From: JACRCT01 sp049841135
Lineage (GTDB): Bacteria > Myxococcota > Myxococcia > Myxococcales > UBA5297
Assembly (NCBI GenBank): GCA_049841135.1
Contig: JASGHK010000008.1
Coordinates: forward strand, 248,001 to 312,000
Reading direction: 5' to 3'
Length of the DNA stretch: 64,000 bases
Shown here in pieces: positions 46,439 to 57,626 of this stretch (position 1 is its first letter; each line of letters opens with the position of its first letter). The translations under genes were made by a program, and so were the position numbers. The notes under the pieces are model-generated. The model was not told the origin of the DNA and searched no databases. It saw only the letters and a program-made list of their open reading frames with translations.

Positions 46439-47740
46439 CTACATCACCGTGTCCTTGGGGACGACCACGATGTGGTCGCCATTCGCCAGAGGCTGGGTCT
46501 TGAGGCCCCGGCGCTCGTCGGCGGCGCGGTCATAGCCGATGACCGTGCCCTCCTCGAGCCGCACGTTCTTGTCGATGATGGCGTTGCGGATCTTGCAGCT
46601 GCGGCCGATGGAGGTCTCGGTGATGATGCCGCCCTTGATCGACCCGCCCATCAGCACCGAGTTCTCCACCAGCGCGTAGGAGTGGATGTAGATCCCCGCG
46701 GAGAGGACCGAGTTGCGCACCAGCGCGCCGCTGATGATGTTGCCGTCGGCGACGATGGAGTTGAGCGCCTGCCCGGTGCGCCCGGGCGACTCGTGGACGA
46801 ACTTGGCCGGCGGGAAGTGGAGCGGGCAGTTGAAGAAGGCCCACTTCTCTCCGTAGAGGTTGAAGCGCGGCGCCGCCGCCACCAGGTCCAGGTTGGCGAG
46901 CCAGTACTGGTCGAGCGAGCCCACGTCGCGCCAGTAGTCCGAGTCCGAAGCGCGCGGAACGAGGTCCTTCACGCGCCGGCCGTCGCGCGTCGTGTACTGG
47001 TACTCCTCGATGACGTTCTTCGAGGTGAAGTCGAAGGCGTAGACCGGCTCGCCCGCGGCGACCATGGCCGGGATGACCGCCGAGCCGAAGTCCTCGAGGT
47101 CGTTGGCCAGGCTCTTGCGCAGGGTCTCGTAGTTGAAGATGTAGACGCCCATCGACGCGTAGCAGTCTTCGGTGCCGGGGATGGTCTTGGGGGCCTGCGG
47201 CTTCTCCTCGAAAGAGAGGACGCGGCCGTCGCCGGCCACCTCCAGCACACCGTAGGTGCCACGCGCCTGGGCGGCGGGGACGCGGACGACGCTGATCGAC
47301 AGGCAGGCCTTCGCCTCGTCGTGGAAGCGGCGCATCACCCCGTAGTTCATCTTGTAGATGTGGTCGCCGGGCAGCACGAGCACCTGCCGGGGGCGCGCGC
47401 GCTCGATGAAGCTCATGTTCTGCCGGATGGCGTCGGCGGTGCCCTTGTACCAGGACGAGCCGACCTGCATCTGCGCGGGGATCTCGTCGATGAACTGGTC
47501 GAGCCGGCGCGACAAGAAGTTCCAGCCGGCCTTCAGGTGGTTGGAGAGCGAGTGCGACTTGTACTGCGTCAGCACGTACACCTGGCGGATACCGGAGTTG
47601 ATGCAGTTGGAGAGGGCGAAGTCGATGATCCGGTAGCTGCCGCCGAAGGGAACCGCGGGCTTGGCGCGCACGTCGGTGAGCGGGCGCAGGCGCTCCCCAG
47701 CGCCGCCCGCCATCACCACCGCAAGCAGGTCCTCCGCCAT
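46439..47740 (-). CDS. glgC: glucose-1-phosphate adenylyltransferase (ADP-glucose pyrophosphorylase)
   Basis: The 433-residue protein makes ADP-glucose from ATP and glucose 1-phosphate, the first committed step of glycogen synthesis. It has the nucleotidyl-transferase motif VMAGGAGERLRPLTDVRAKP, the activator-site-like GSYRIIDFALSNCINSG, SSWYKGTADAIRQN, the catalytic Asp in LVLPGDHIYKMNY, the glucose site FEEKPQAP, and a C-terminal left-handed beta-helix (IISGALVRNSVLSAGIYIHS). Length is normal. I chose the ATG at 47740 (MAEDLLAVVMAGG). No other glycogen gene is in the window. Confidence 0.95.
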   Translation of the reverse strand: MAEDLLAVVMAGGAGERLRPLTDVRAKPAVPFGGSYRIIDFALSNCINSGIRQVYVLTQYKSHSLSNHLKAGWNFLSRRLDQFIDEIPAQMQVGSSWYKGTADAIRQNMSFIERARPRQVLVLPGDHIYKMNYGVMRRFHDEAKACLSISVVRVPAAQARGTYGVLEVAGDGRVLSFEEKPQAPKTIPGTEDCYASMGVYIFNYETLRKSLANDLEDFGSAVIPAMVAAGEPVYAFDFTSKNVIEEYQYTTRDGRRVKDLVPRASDSDYWRDVGSLDQYWLANLDLVAAAPRFNLYGEKWAFFNCPLHFPPAKFVHESPGRTGQALNSIVADGNIISGALVRNSVLSAGIYIHSYALVENSVLMGGSIKGGIITETSIGRSCKIRNAIIDKNVRLEEGTVIGYDRAADERRGLKTQPLANGDHIVVVPKDTVM

Positions 47741-47933
47741 CGCTCTCGTCGGCCTCCGGCGGGGATTATGGTCCCCCCGGTCCGGCAGCGCCACTGGGGA
47801 TCTCGGCCGCGGCCGGCAGTTGTCGGTCGACCGGTCGCCGGCCTCATGGGATTCTGCCGCGCCGCAGCTTTGACCACGACTTCGTCGGCCGCTCCGCTTC
47901 CCCAGCGCCGAAGTCTTCGGGAGCCCGACACCG

Positions 47934-48788
47934 ATGATCCGCCTCGCCCTCTTCGCGTCCCTCATCGCCGCAGCCGCGCCCGCGCCCAAGTCCGGTCCGG
48001 CGCCGGACCGCCTCCGCGCCGAGCGGCTGGCCAGGGGCCTGGAGCAGCAGAGGCAGCGCATCGAGGCGGTCCGCGCTCACCCGGAGTCCTTCAACCTGCG
48101 CACCGAGAGCCCGGGCCTGCATTACCTCTTCGACGCGGTCGGCAACTGCGCGACCGAGGAGCGCCTGGGCGCCGTCACCGATGGCGGCAAGTGGGTCTGC
48201 GACGCCTACAAGCTCGCGGCGAAGAAGGACTGCGTGGTCTACGGCTTCGGCGCCGGCAACGACATCTCCTTCGAGGAGGCGATGGCGGGCCTGGGCTGCG
48301 AGGTGCACGTCTTCGACCCCAATCCCAAGTCGGTCGCGCGCTTCGCAGAGCTGGCGAAGGGCAAGAAGATCGGCGGCGGCAGCGTCACCTACCACGGCGT
48401 CGGCCTGGGGCCGGTGTCGCGCGAGGCAGGCCAGGCGATGGCGCTGGAGATCGGCGGGCAGAAGGTGGAGGTCCGCACGCTCGACGACGTCCTGAAGTCG
48501 CTGGGGCACGAGCACCTGGACCTGCTCAAGGTCGACATCGAAGGCAGCGAGTGGGCCTTCTTCGCGGACCTGTTCAAGAAGGACCTGCTCGCGAGGCTCG
48601 GCGTGAAGGTCCTGTTGGCCGAGCTGCACCTGGGCCCGAAGTGGGGCGCCGAGCCCAAGGACTTGATCGACCTGGTCGACCGGCTCGCCTCGAAGGGCTT
48701 CGTGCTCTACCGCAAGGAGTTCAACCCCTGGTCCGCCGGGTGCTGCAGCGAGTACGCCTTCGCGCGCAGGGACTTCCTGCTGGAGTAG
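47934..48788 (+). CDS. FkbM/METTL24-like methyltransferase with signal-like N-terminus
   Basis: The 284-residue protein has VYGFGAGNDISFEEAM for the SAM site, CEVHVFDPNPKSV, and LLKVDIEGSEWAFF, the pattern of FkbM-type and METTL24-type methyltransferases, preceded by GGKWVCDAYK. The first 20 residues (IRLALFASLIAAAAPAPK) resemble a signal peptide or membrane anchor, so the enzyme may act outside the cytosol, as METTL24 relatives do. The substrate is unknown. It is divergent from glgC. Confidence 0.8.
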   Translation: MIRLALFASLIAAAAPAPKSGPAPDRLRAERLARGLEQQRQRIEAVRAHPESFNLRTESPGLHYLFDAVGNCATEERLGAVTDGGKWVCDAYKLAAKKDCVVYGFGAGNDISFEEAMAGLGCEVHVFDPNPKSVARFAELAKGKKIGGGSVTYHGVGLGPVSREAGQAMALEIGGQKVEVRTLDDVLKSLGHEHLDLLKVDIEGSEWAFFADLFKKDLLARLGVKVLLAELHLGPKWGAEPKDLIDLVDRLASKGFVLYRKEFNPWSAGCCSEYAFARRDFLLE

Positions 48789-48881
48789 CCCTTCGTTGGC
48801 ATGCGCCGCTCTGCGAGAGAGTAGCGTCCTCGAGACTGCCGTGGCCTACTGCCAGCCAAACTCACCTGTGAAGAGGAAACC

Positions 48882-50045
48882 ATGCGAAGACTTCTCGGCC
48901 TTGCCCTCGCACTGACGCTCGGCGCCTGTGGAACGCCTCCCTCCGGAACGACCGACACCGGGAGCGTCGTGGGGGAGCCCGACGCAACCACGACTCCAGC
49001 CGACGCCGCGATTCTCCAGCTGGACTCCGGCAGCCCGACCGTGGACTCCGGTGGCGTGGATTCCGGCGTGGCAGAGACGCCCGATGCCCACGCTGAGCCG
49101 CTCGACGCAGGGACCGCGCAGCTGGCCGACTCGGGCGTGGCGGAGCCAGCGGACGCCAGCACCGTCCCCTCCCCTGACGCAGGGACCTCGACGGCCTGGG
49201 AGCAGGTGCCCAGCAACGCCACGGAGTGGCTCACTGGCATCTGGGGCTTCGGCCCCAGCGACATCTGGGCGGTGGGCATCAAGTCGACGACGGCGGCGCG
49301 GGCCGTGCTGCTGCACTGGGACGGGACGAGCTGGACCAACGCCAGCTACGCGACCCCCGTCAGCCTGCTGGAGGTCTGGGGTTCGTCGACCAACGACGTC
49401 TGGGCCGGCGGCATGACCTCCACGCTGCTCCACTACGGCAACTCGACCTGGACCGCCGCGACCGCGGGTCCCACCTTCTCCACCTACGGCCTCTGGGGCT
49501 TCGGCGCGAACGACGTGTGGGCCGTCGGCACCGGCGGCGGCGTCAGCCACTACACCGGCACCTGGTCGGACGTCTCCGGCACCGACTCCGGCAACTGGCT
49601 GTGGGGCGTCTGGGGCGCAGCTTCCAATGACGTTTGGATCGCCGGCCACGAGGGCTCGGGGGCGTCCGCCAAGCTCTATCGCTGGAACGGAACCGAGCTC
49701 GCCGCCGTCACCCCGCCGACGGGCGCCAAGGGCCTCTGGGGCGTGCACGGCACCTCCGCCAACGACGTGTGGGCCTGCGGCAAGGAGGGCACCCTGCTCC
49801 ACTACGACGGGAGCGCCTGGTCGTCCGTGCCCAGCGGCGTCACCACCGAGACCATCCACGCCGTCTTCGCCCTCGCGCCCAACGACGCCTGGGCCGTGGG
49901 GCAGACCGGGCTCGCGCTGCACTGGGACGGGACGACGTGGCAGAAGGACAGCCCGCCGACCACCGCCAACCTCTGGGGCGTCTGGGCGACCGGCGGCACG
50001 ACCTGGGTCGTCGGCCGCGACGGGCTGATCTTCCGGCACCGGTAG
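48882..50045 (+). CDS. lipoprotein with WG beta-propeller repeats
   Basis: The 387-residue protein has a lipobox (ALALTLGAC), an Asp/Ala/Ser/Pro-rich linker (about 20-105), and about seven repeats like IWGFGPSDIWAVG and LLHYDGSAWSSV. They are the same repeat family as in the protein at 37329-39998 but without the Cys-rich and C-terminal domains. It should be a small surface-exposed propeller. The ribosome-binding site is GAGGAAACC. No enzymatic motif is seen. Confidence 0.87.
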   Translation: MRRLLGLALALTLGACGTPPSGTTDTGSVVGEPDATTTPADAAILQLDSGSPTVDSGGVDSGVAETPDAHAEPLDAGTAQLADSGVAEPADASTVPSPDAGTSTAWEQVPSNATEWLTGIWGFGPSDIWAVGIKSTTAARAVLLHWDGTSWTNASYATPVSLLEVWGSSTNDVWAGGMTSTLLHYGNSTWTAATAGPTFSTYGLWGFGANDVWAVGTGGGVSHYTGTWSDVSGTDSGNWLWGVWGAASNDVWIAGHEGSGASAKLYRWNGTELAAVTPPTGAKGLWGVHGTSANDVWACGKEGTLLHYDGSAWSSVPSGVTTETIHAVFALAPNDAWAVGQTGLALHWDGTTWQKDSPPTTANLWGVWATGGTTWVVGRDGLIFRHR

Positions 50046-50117
50046 GCGGCGACCGGTCCAGCCACCTCGCGTCTTCACCTCCTCGCCCGGGCAGGCCGGG
50101 CAGGGCGGGGGGGCGAC

Positions 50118-50140
50118 CCGCGCGCCTTCCGGGCGCGCGG
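50118..50140. terminator. GC-rich hairpin, possible terminator
   Basis: CCGCGCGCC and GGCGCGCGG form a 9-bp stem with a 5-base loop, 73 bp after the preceding stop codon. No T-tract follows, so termination is only possible. Confidence 0.35.
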
Positions 50141-50150
50141 CCACCTCGAC

Positions 50151-50156
50151 AATAAT
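50151..50156 (+). promoter_or_regulatory. possible -10 element of the kinase-TPR gene
   Basis: AATAAT lies 8 bp before the ATG at 50165 and would give an almost leaderless transcript. No good -35 box is visible. The only AT-rich hexamer in a GC-rich stretch supports the call weakly. Confidence 0.35.
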
Positions 50157-50164
50157 GGCGGCGC

Positions 50165-52728
<2,564 letters not shown>

Positions 52729-52788
52729 GCGCGGATTGCGGTCCTCCTTCTGACCGACCGCCCGGCCTCGCTCAGCCGTAGCGAAGGA

Positions 52789-54045
52789 TTACTTCAGCGC
52801 CCGCTCCACCTCGGCCACCGTCGGGTCGATCTCGACCAACTGCTCCTTGGGCACGTGCTTGGTGACGACCTCCGGGTCCTTGAGCACGTTTCCAGTCAGG
52901 ATGCAGACCACCGACTCTCCGGGCTTGATGACGCCCTCGCCGCGCAGCTTGCGCGCGCCCGCCAACGAGCAGGCCGAGGCCGGCTCGCAGCCGATGCCGC
53001 TGCGGTCGATCTCCCGCTTGGCGACGAGCAGCTCCTCGTCGGTCACCTCGGAGACGACGCCGTTGGCGAACTCGATGGCCGCCCGCGCCCGCTCCCAGCT
53101 CACCGGGTCGCCGATGCGGATGGCGCTGGCCACCGTCTCCGCTTGCACCTTGTGCCGCGTCTTGAACTGCTCCAGGTAGCCGCGGAAGAAGGGGTTCGCG
53201 CCATGCGCCTGGATGGCCGCCAGCCGCGGAACCTTGCTGATCCACCCGGCCGCCTTCGCCTCGCGCAGCGCCTTGCCGAAGGCGCTGGTATTGCCGAGGT
53301 TCCCGGCCGGGAAGGCGATCCAGTCCGGCGGCTGCCAGCCCAGATCCTGGAGGATCTCCCAGACGATGGTCTTCTGGCCCTCGATGCGGAACGGGTTGAT
53401 GGAGTTGACGAGGTAAATGCCCAGCGCGGCGCTCGCCTTCTGCACCAGGTCCATTGCCGCGTCGAAGTCACCACGCACCTGCAGGGTCAGCGCGCCGTAG
53501 GCCAGGGTCTGCGCGAGCTTGCCCACCGCGACCTTACCCGCCGGCACGAACACCACCGCCTTGAGACCCGCCTGCCCGGCGTACGCCGCCAGCGACGCAC
53601 TGGTGTTGCCGGTGGACGCGCAGGCGACGGCCTTGCTTCCCAGCCGCTTCGCCTGCGTCATGGCCACGGTCATCCCGCGGTCCTTGAAGGAGCCCGTCGG
53701 GTTCTCGCCCTCGTGCTTGAAGTGCAGCTGGTCGATCCCCGCCCAATCGCAGAGCGCGCGCCGCTGGTAGAGCCGGGTGCCGCCCTCGGGATGCGTCACC
53801 ACCTCGTCCGGCCGCGCGTCGAGCACGCCCTCGCGGAAGCGCCAGACGCCGCTGGCATCGAGGCCGCTGCGAACGGAGAGCCGCGCATCGAAGACCTTCG
53901 GCCCGAGAGAGGCGCCCCACCCCTCCGGCCGCTCGCAGCCCAAGAGGCCGCCGCAGTCGCACTGGTACCGGATCTCCGCGAGCGGGAACTTGGCGTGGCA
54001 GCGGATGCACTCGAGCCAGGCGCTTTGCTGCTGGGCGGCGGTCAT
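52789..54045 (-). CDS. thrC: threonine synthase
   Basis: The 418-residue PLP enzyme converts O-phosphohomoserine to threonine. An N-terminal zinc-ribbon-like part (CIRCHAKFP and YQCDCGG) is followed by HFKHEGENPTGSFKDRGM with the PLP Lys, ASTGNTSASLAAYA for phosphate binding, and AFPAGNLGNTSAF. Length and motifs fit the monomeric bacterial type. The ATG at 54045 overlaps the thrB stop (ATGA), and it is the last gene of thrABC. Confidence 0.95.
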   Translation of the reverse strand: MTAAQQQSAWLECIRCHAKFPLAEIRYQCDCGGLLGCERPEGWGASLGPKVFDARLSVRSGLDASGVWRFREGVLDARPDEVVTHPEGGTRLYQRRALCDWAGIDQLHFKHEGENPTGSFKDRGMTVAMTQAKRLGSKAVACASTGNTSASLAAYAGQAGLKAVVFVPAGKVAVGKLAQTLAYGALTLQVRGDFDAAMDLVQKASAALGIYLVNSINPFRIEGQKTIVWEILQDLGWQPPDWIAFPAGNLGNTSAFGKALREAKAAGWISKVPRLAAIQAHGANPFFRGYLEQFKTRHKVQAETVASAIRIGDPVSWERARAAIEFANGVVSEVTDEELLVAKREIDRSGIGCEPASACSLAGARKLRGEGVIKPGESVVCILTGNVLKDPEVVTKHVPKEQLVEIDPTVAEVERALK

Positions 54046-54978
54046 GCGGGTCGTGCTCCTGAACGGGAGATGGCTCCCACGTGCGCGGTGCTGGCGATCT
54101 CGGCGAAGGCCTTCTGCATCCCGGCGGCGCAGGCCTGCGCGACGGAACGGGTCTCGGCGAGGGCGAAGACGGTGGGGCCCGAGCCGGAGATGGTGCAACC
54201 GAGCGCGCCGGCCGCCAGTGCCGCGGCCTTGACGTCGGCGAAGTGAGGGATCAGGGCGGCGCGCCGCGGCTCGGCATAGCGGTCGTCGAGCGCGCGCCGG
54301 ACGAGCGCGGCGTCCGAGGACGCGAATGCCCAGGCGAGCGAGGTGGTGTTGGCCATCTGCTGGACCCACTCGGCCTGCTCCCAGGCCTTGGGCAGCAGGG
54401 CCCGCGCCGCCTTGGTCTCCACGCGGACCGCCGGCGTCACCAGCGCCAGGTACCAGTCGGCAGGCACGGGGATCTTCACGACGTCCTGCGGGTCCACCGA
54501 CCGGACGATGGTCAGCCCGCCGAGCACGCAGGGCGCGATGTTGTCGAGGTGCCGGCCAGCCACCGCGGCCTCTCCCGCCAATGCCGCCTCGATGAGGACG
54601 TTCGGCTCGGGGGACTTGCCCGTCGCGGCCAAGTGGGCCGCCAGCGCCCCAGCCACCGAGCTCGCAGCGCTCCCGCCCAGGCCACCGGCGAGCGGCAGCC
54701 CCTTGTCGACCCACATGTGGAAGCGCTGGGAGACCGCGAGCTTGCCGAGCATGGCGCGCGCGGCGATGGCGGCAGCGTTCTTGCCGGCCTCCCGCGGCAC
54801 CGAGCTCGGCGTCGCGCCCGGTGATCCCGTCCACCCGGTCCACTCCGTCGACTGCGTCCACCGCATCCACCAACTCCACCGTCACCCGGTCCCCGAGCCC
54901 CTCCACCGCGAGCCCGAGCACGTCGAACCCCGGGCCGACGTTCCCGATGCTGGCCGGTGCGAACGCCGTCGCCTTCAT
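54042..54978 (-). CDS. thrB: homoserine kinase (one frameshift)
   Basis: This GHMP kinase phosphorylates homoserine in threonine synthesis. It begins MKATAFAPASIGNVGPGFDV and carries the ATP motif LPLAGGLGGSAASSVAGALA and the C-terminal GCTISGSGPTVFAL. The frame changes at GAGCTCGG (54801-54809), where one base is extra. The gene is bounded by ATGA overlaps on both sides, and its length of 3n+1 is direct evidence for a single insertion. Restored length is 311 residues, normal for ThrB. A stretch of VDAVDGVDRVDG is unusual for the family and comes from a short repeat of GTGGACGxx codons. Confidence 0.92.
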
Positions 54979-57551
54979 CGCGAGCCCACCCGGAGCGCCG
55001 TCGAAGGGCCCGCCTGCGCCGCCGTCGCGATCGCCAGGATGTCGTTGAGCACGCCGGCGGCCGTCACCTCCGCGCCCGCGCCCGGCCCGGTCACCACCAG
55101 CGGGTTGGCCTTGTAGCGGTCGGTGTAGAGCACCACCTGGTTGTCGGGCCCCTTGAGCCGGCCGGTGGGCGACGCTTCGCTGACCGCCTCCAGCCCGACC
55201 CTGAGCCCGGACTTCTCGATGCGCGCCACGTAGCGCAGCACCTTCTTCTGGCGCTTGTTCTCGGCGACCTTCTGCGCGAACTCGGCGTCGAGCTCGCCGA
55301 CGCGCGCGAGGAACTCGGCCGCCGACAGCTTGGCCATCGACGCCGGGAAGAGCGGCTCCACCGCGACGTCCGCGAGCTCCGCCTTCATCCCGATGGTGCG
55401 CGCCAGGATGAGCGCCTTGCGCGCCACGTCCATGCCCGACAGGTCGTCCTTGGGGTCGGGCTCGGTGTAGCCCAGCTGGTGCGCGGTGCGGACCGCCTCG
55501 GAGAACGCGACGCCCTCGTCGAGCTGGGTCATCAGGTAGCCCAGCGTGCCGGAGAGCGCGCCGACCACCGTGTGGATGCGGTCGCCGGCCTCCTGCAGCT
55601 TCTTGAGCGTGTCGAGCACCGGCAGCCCGGCGCCGACGGTCGCCTCGTAGCGCAGCGACAGCCCGCGCTCCCTGGCGATCTGGAAGAGCGCCTCGAACTC
55701 CTTCTGCGGCGCGACGAGCGGCTTCTTGTTGGCGAGCACCACGTGGAAGCCGCGCTCCAGCGCCTGCCGGACGATCGCCGCGTCGTCGACGGCGGTGACG
55801 TCCACGAAGACCGGGTTGGGCAGCGGCAGCGCGCCCAGGCTCTTCACCATCTCCGGCCCGCGCTTCTTCAGGTCGCTCTCCGCGAGGTCAGCCATCTTCT
55901 TCTTGCCGACCAGCGGGCGCCCCGACTCCTTGCGCTCCAGCAGCGCCTCCAGGGCCTCGCGCGAGAAGCCCTTCTCCTCGGCAACGAAGCCCGAGCGGTC
56001 GCAGGCGGCGACGACGCCGACGTTCAGGCCCAGGTCGTGGCGGAAGTACGTCTCCTGGTGGATGAGCTGGCGCGCCAGCGCCCGGCCGATCTGCCCGGCG
56101 CCGAAGAGGACCACCGAGGCGCCGCGGCCGTGCGTCTCGGCCAGCGGGCGCTGCTTGTCGAGCTGGAACTCGGCGTGGAGCGCCTTGAGCGCCCGCGCCG
56201 CGTCCGGCTCCTTGACCGCGAACGTGATGTTCAGCTCGGAGGAGCCCTGGGCGATGGCCCGGATGTTGACCTTGTCGCGCGCGAGCGGGGCGGTGGTGCG
56301 CGAGGCGATGCCGGGCTTGCCGGCCATGCCCAGGCCGACCACGGCGATGAGGGACACCGGCCGCTCGACCTTCACCGCGTCGATGAACTTGCCCTCGATC
56401 TCTGCGGCGAACGCCTTGTTGAGCGCGCGCACCGCGTCGTCGGCCTCGGCGGCGGGGACCACGAAGCAGATGGAGGCCTCGCTCGACGCCTGGCTGATCA
56501 TCGAGACCGAGTGCCCGGCCTGCGAGAGGGCCCCGAAGGTGCGCGCGGCGATGCCCGGCACCCCGAGCATCCCCTTGCCTTCGACCGAGATGAGCGCCTG
56601 CGCGTGGATGGCGGTGAGCGCCTTGACCGGGTAGTCGCCGGCGCCGACGTCGCCGGCGATGCGCGTGCCGGAGAACGAGGGGTTGAAGCTGTTGCGCAGG
56701 AACAGCGGGATCTTGCGGTCGATGAGCGGCACCATCGTGCGCGGGTGGAGCACCTTGGCGCCGTAGTAGGCCAGCTCCGCCGCCTCGCGGTAGTGCAGCT
56801 CGGGCAGGACGCGGGCGTCGGCCACCGCCTTGGGGTCGGCGGTCATCAGGCCGTCGACCTCCTTCCACAGCGTCACCTTCTGCGCGCCCAGGCTGCGCGC
56901 GAGCAGCGAGGCCGAGAAGTCCGAGCCGCCGCGGCCGAGCGTCACCACCTGCCCGTCGGGGCCGGTGGCGATGAAGCCCGGGACGATGACGACCTTGCCG
57001 GCCTTGAGCAGCGGCATCAGGCGCTTGCGCGCCTCCTTCTCGCAGCGGCCCAGGTCGGGCCAGAGGCTGTCGAGGGTGCGCTCGGTGAAGAGGATCTCGG
57101 TCGCGTCGACGTAGGCGGCCGACACGCCCCGCTCGACCAGGAACTCGGAGAAGACCCGCGCGACTACGCGCTCGCCGCGGGCGGCGACGGCGTCGAGCGT
57201 GCGCGGGGTCAGCTCGCGCAGGACGCGGATGCTCTCGCAGATGGCCGCCAGCTCGCCGGCCGACTCCTCGACCACCGCCTCGAGCGCCGCGCGAGCGCCG
57301 CGCCGCGGGACCAGCTCGGCGATGAGGGAGAGGTGCTTGCCGCGGAAGGCGTCGACGGCGGCCTTCACCGCCTCCGAATCGCCCTTGAGCGCGCTGCGTG
57401 CGGCGCCAAGGAGCAGGTCGGTCACGCCGCTCATCGCGGAGACCACCGCCACCGGGCGGGGACGCGCCTCCTGGATACGAGCGAAGGCCAGGCGCAGGGC
57501 CTCCGCAGAGCCCATCGAGGTACCACCGAACTTGAAGATCTGTAGGTTCAC
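54975..57551 (-). CDS. thrA: bifunctional aspartokinase/homoserine dehydrogenase
   Basis: The 858-residue enzyme catalyses the first and third steps from aspartate to homoserine. The aspartokinase part has FKFGGTSMGS, GFIATGPDGQVVTLGRGGSD and EVDGLMTADP, followed by ACT domains (about 310-460) with feedback-site-like sequences. The homoserine dehydrogenase part has LFGAGQIGRALARQL, RYEATVGAGLPVLDTL, GALSGTLGYLM and YTEPDPKDDLSGMDVARKA. This fits the ThrA type of fusion. The start is GTG at 57551 and a TATACT box lies just upstream. The stop overlaps thrB. Confidence 0.95.
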   Translation of the reverse strand: MNLQIFKFGGTSMGSAEALRLAFARIQEARPRPVAVVSAMSGVTDLLLGAARSALKGDSEAVKAAVDAFRGKHLSLIAELVPRRGARAALEAVVEESAGELAAICESIRVLRELTPRTLDAVAARGERVVARVFSEFLVERGVSAAYVDATEILFTERTLDSLWPDLGRCEKEARKRLMPLLKAGKVVIVPGFIATGPDGQVVTLGRGGSDFSASLLARSLGAQKVTLWKEVDGLMTADPKAVADARVLPELHYREAAELAYYGAKVLHPRTMVPLIDRKIPLFLRNSFNPSFSGTRIAGDVGAGDYPVKALTAIHAQALISVEGKGMLGVPGIAARTFGALSQAGHSVSMISQASSEASICFVVPAAEADDAVRALNKAFAAEIEGKFIDAVKVERPVSLIAVVGLGMAGKPGIASRTTAPLARDKVNIRAIAQGSSELNITFAVKEPDAARALKALHAEFQLDKQRPLAETHGRGASVVLFGAGQIGRALARQLIHQETYFRHDLGLNVGVVAACDRSGFVAEEKGFSREALEALLERKESGRPLVGKKKMADLAESDLKKRGPEMVKSLGALPLPNPVFVDVTAVDDAAIVRQALERGFHVVLANKKPLVAPQKEFEALFQIARERGLSLRYEATVGAGLPVLDTLKKLQEAGDRIHTVVGALSGTLGYLMTQLDEGVAFSEAVRTAHQLGYTEPDPKDDLSGMDVARKALILARTIGMKAELADVAVEPLFPASMAKLSAAEFLARVGELDAEFAQKVAENKRQKKVLRYVARIEKSGLRVGLEAVSEASPTGRLKGPDNQVVLYTDRYKANPLVVTGPGAGAEVTAAGVLNDILAIATAAQAGPSTALRVGSR

Positions 57552-57561
57552 GGTGCCCGGG

Positions 57562-57567
57562 AGTATA
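57562..57567 (-). promoter_or_regulatory. -10 element of the thrABC promoter
   Basis: On the minus strand TATACT lies 10 bp before the GTG start of thrA. A transcript from it would have a leader of only a few bases, leaving no room for a threonine attenuator. The -35 region is weak. Confidence 0.5.
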
Positions 57568-57626
57568 GCGTCGGCGTCCGCTTTAGACGCTTGGACAGCA
57601 ATCGCCGACGCGGGGATGATCCCCCC

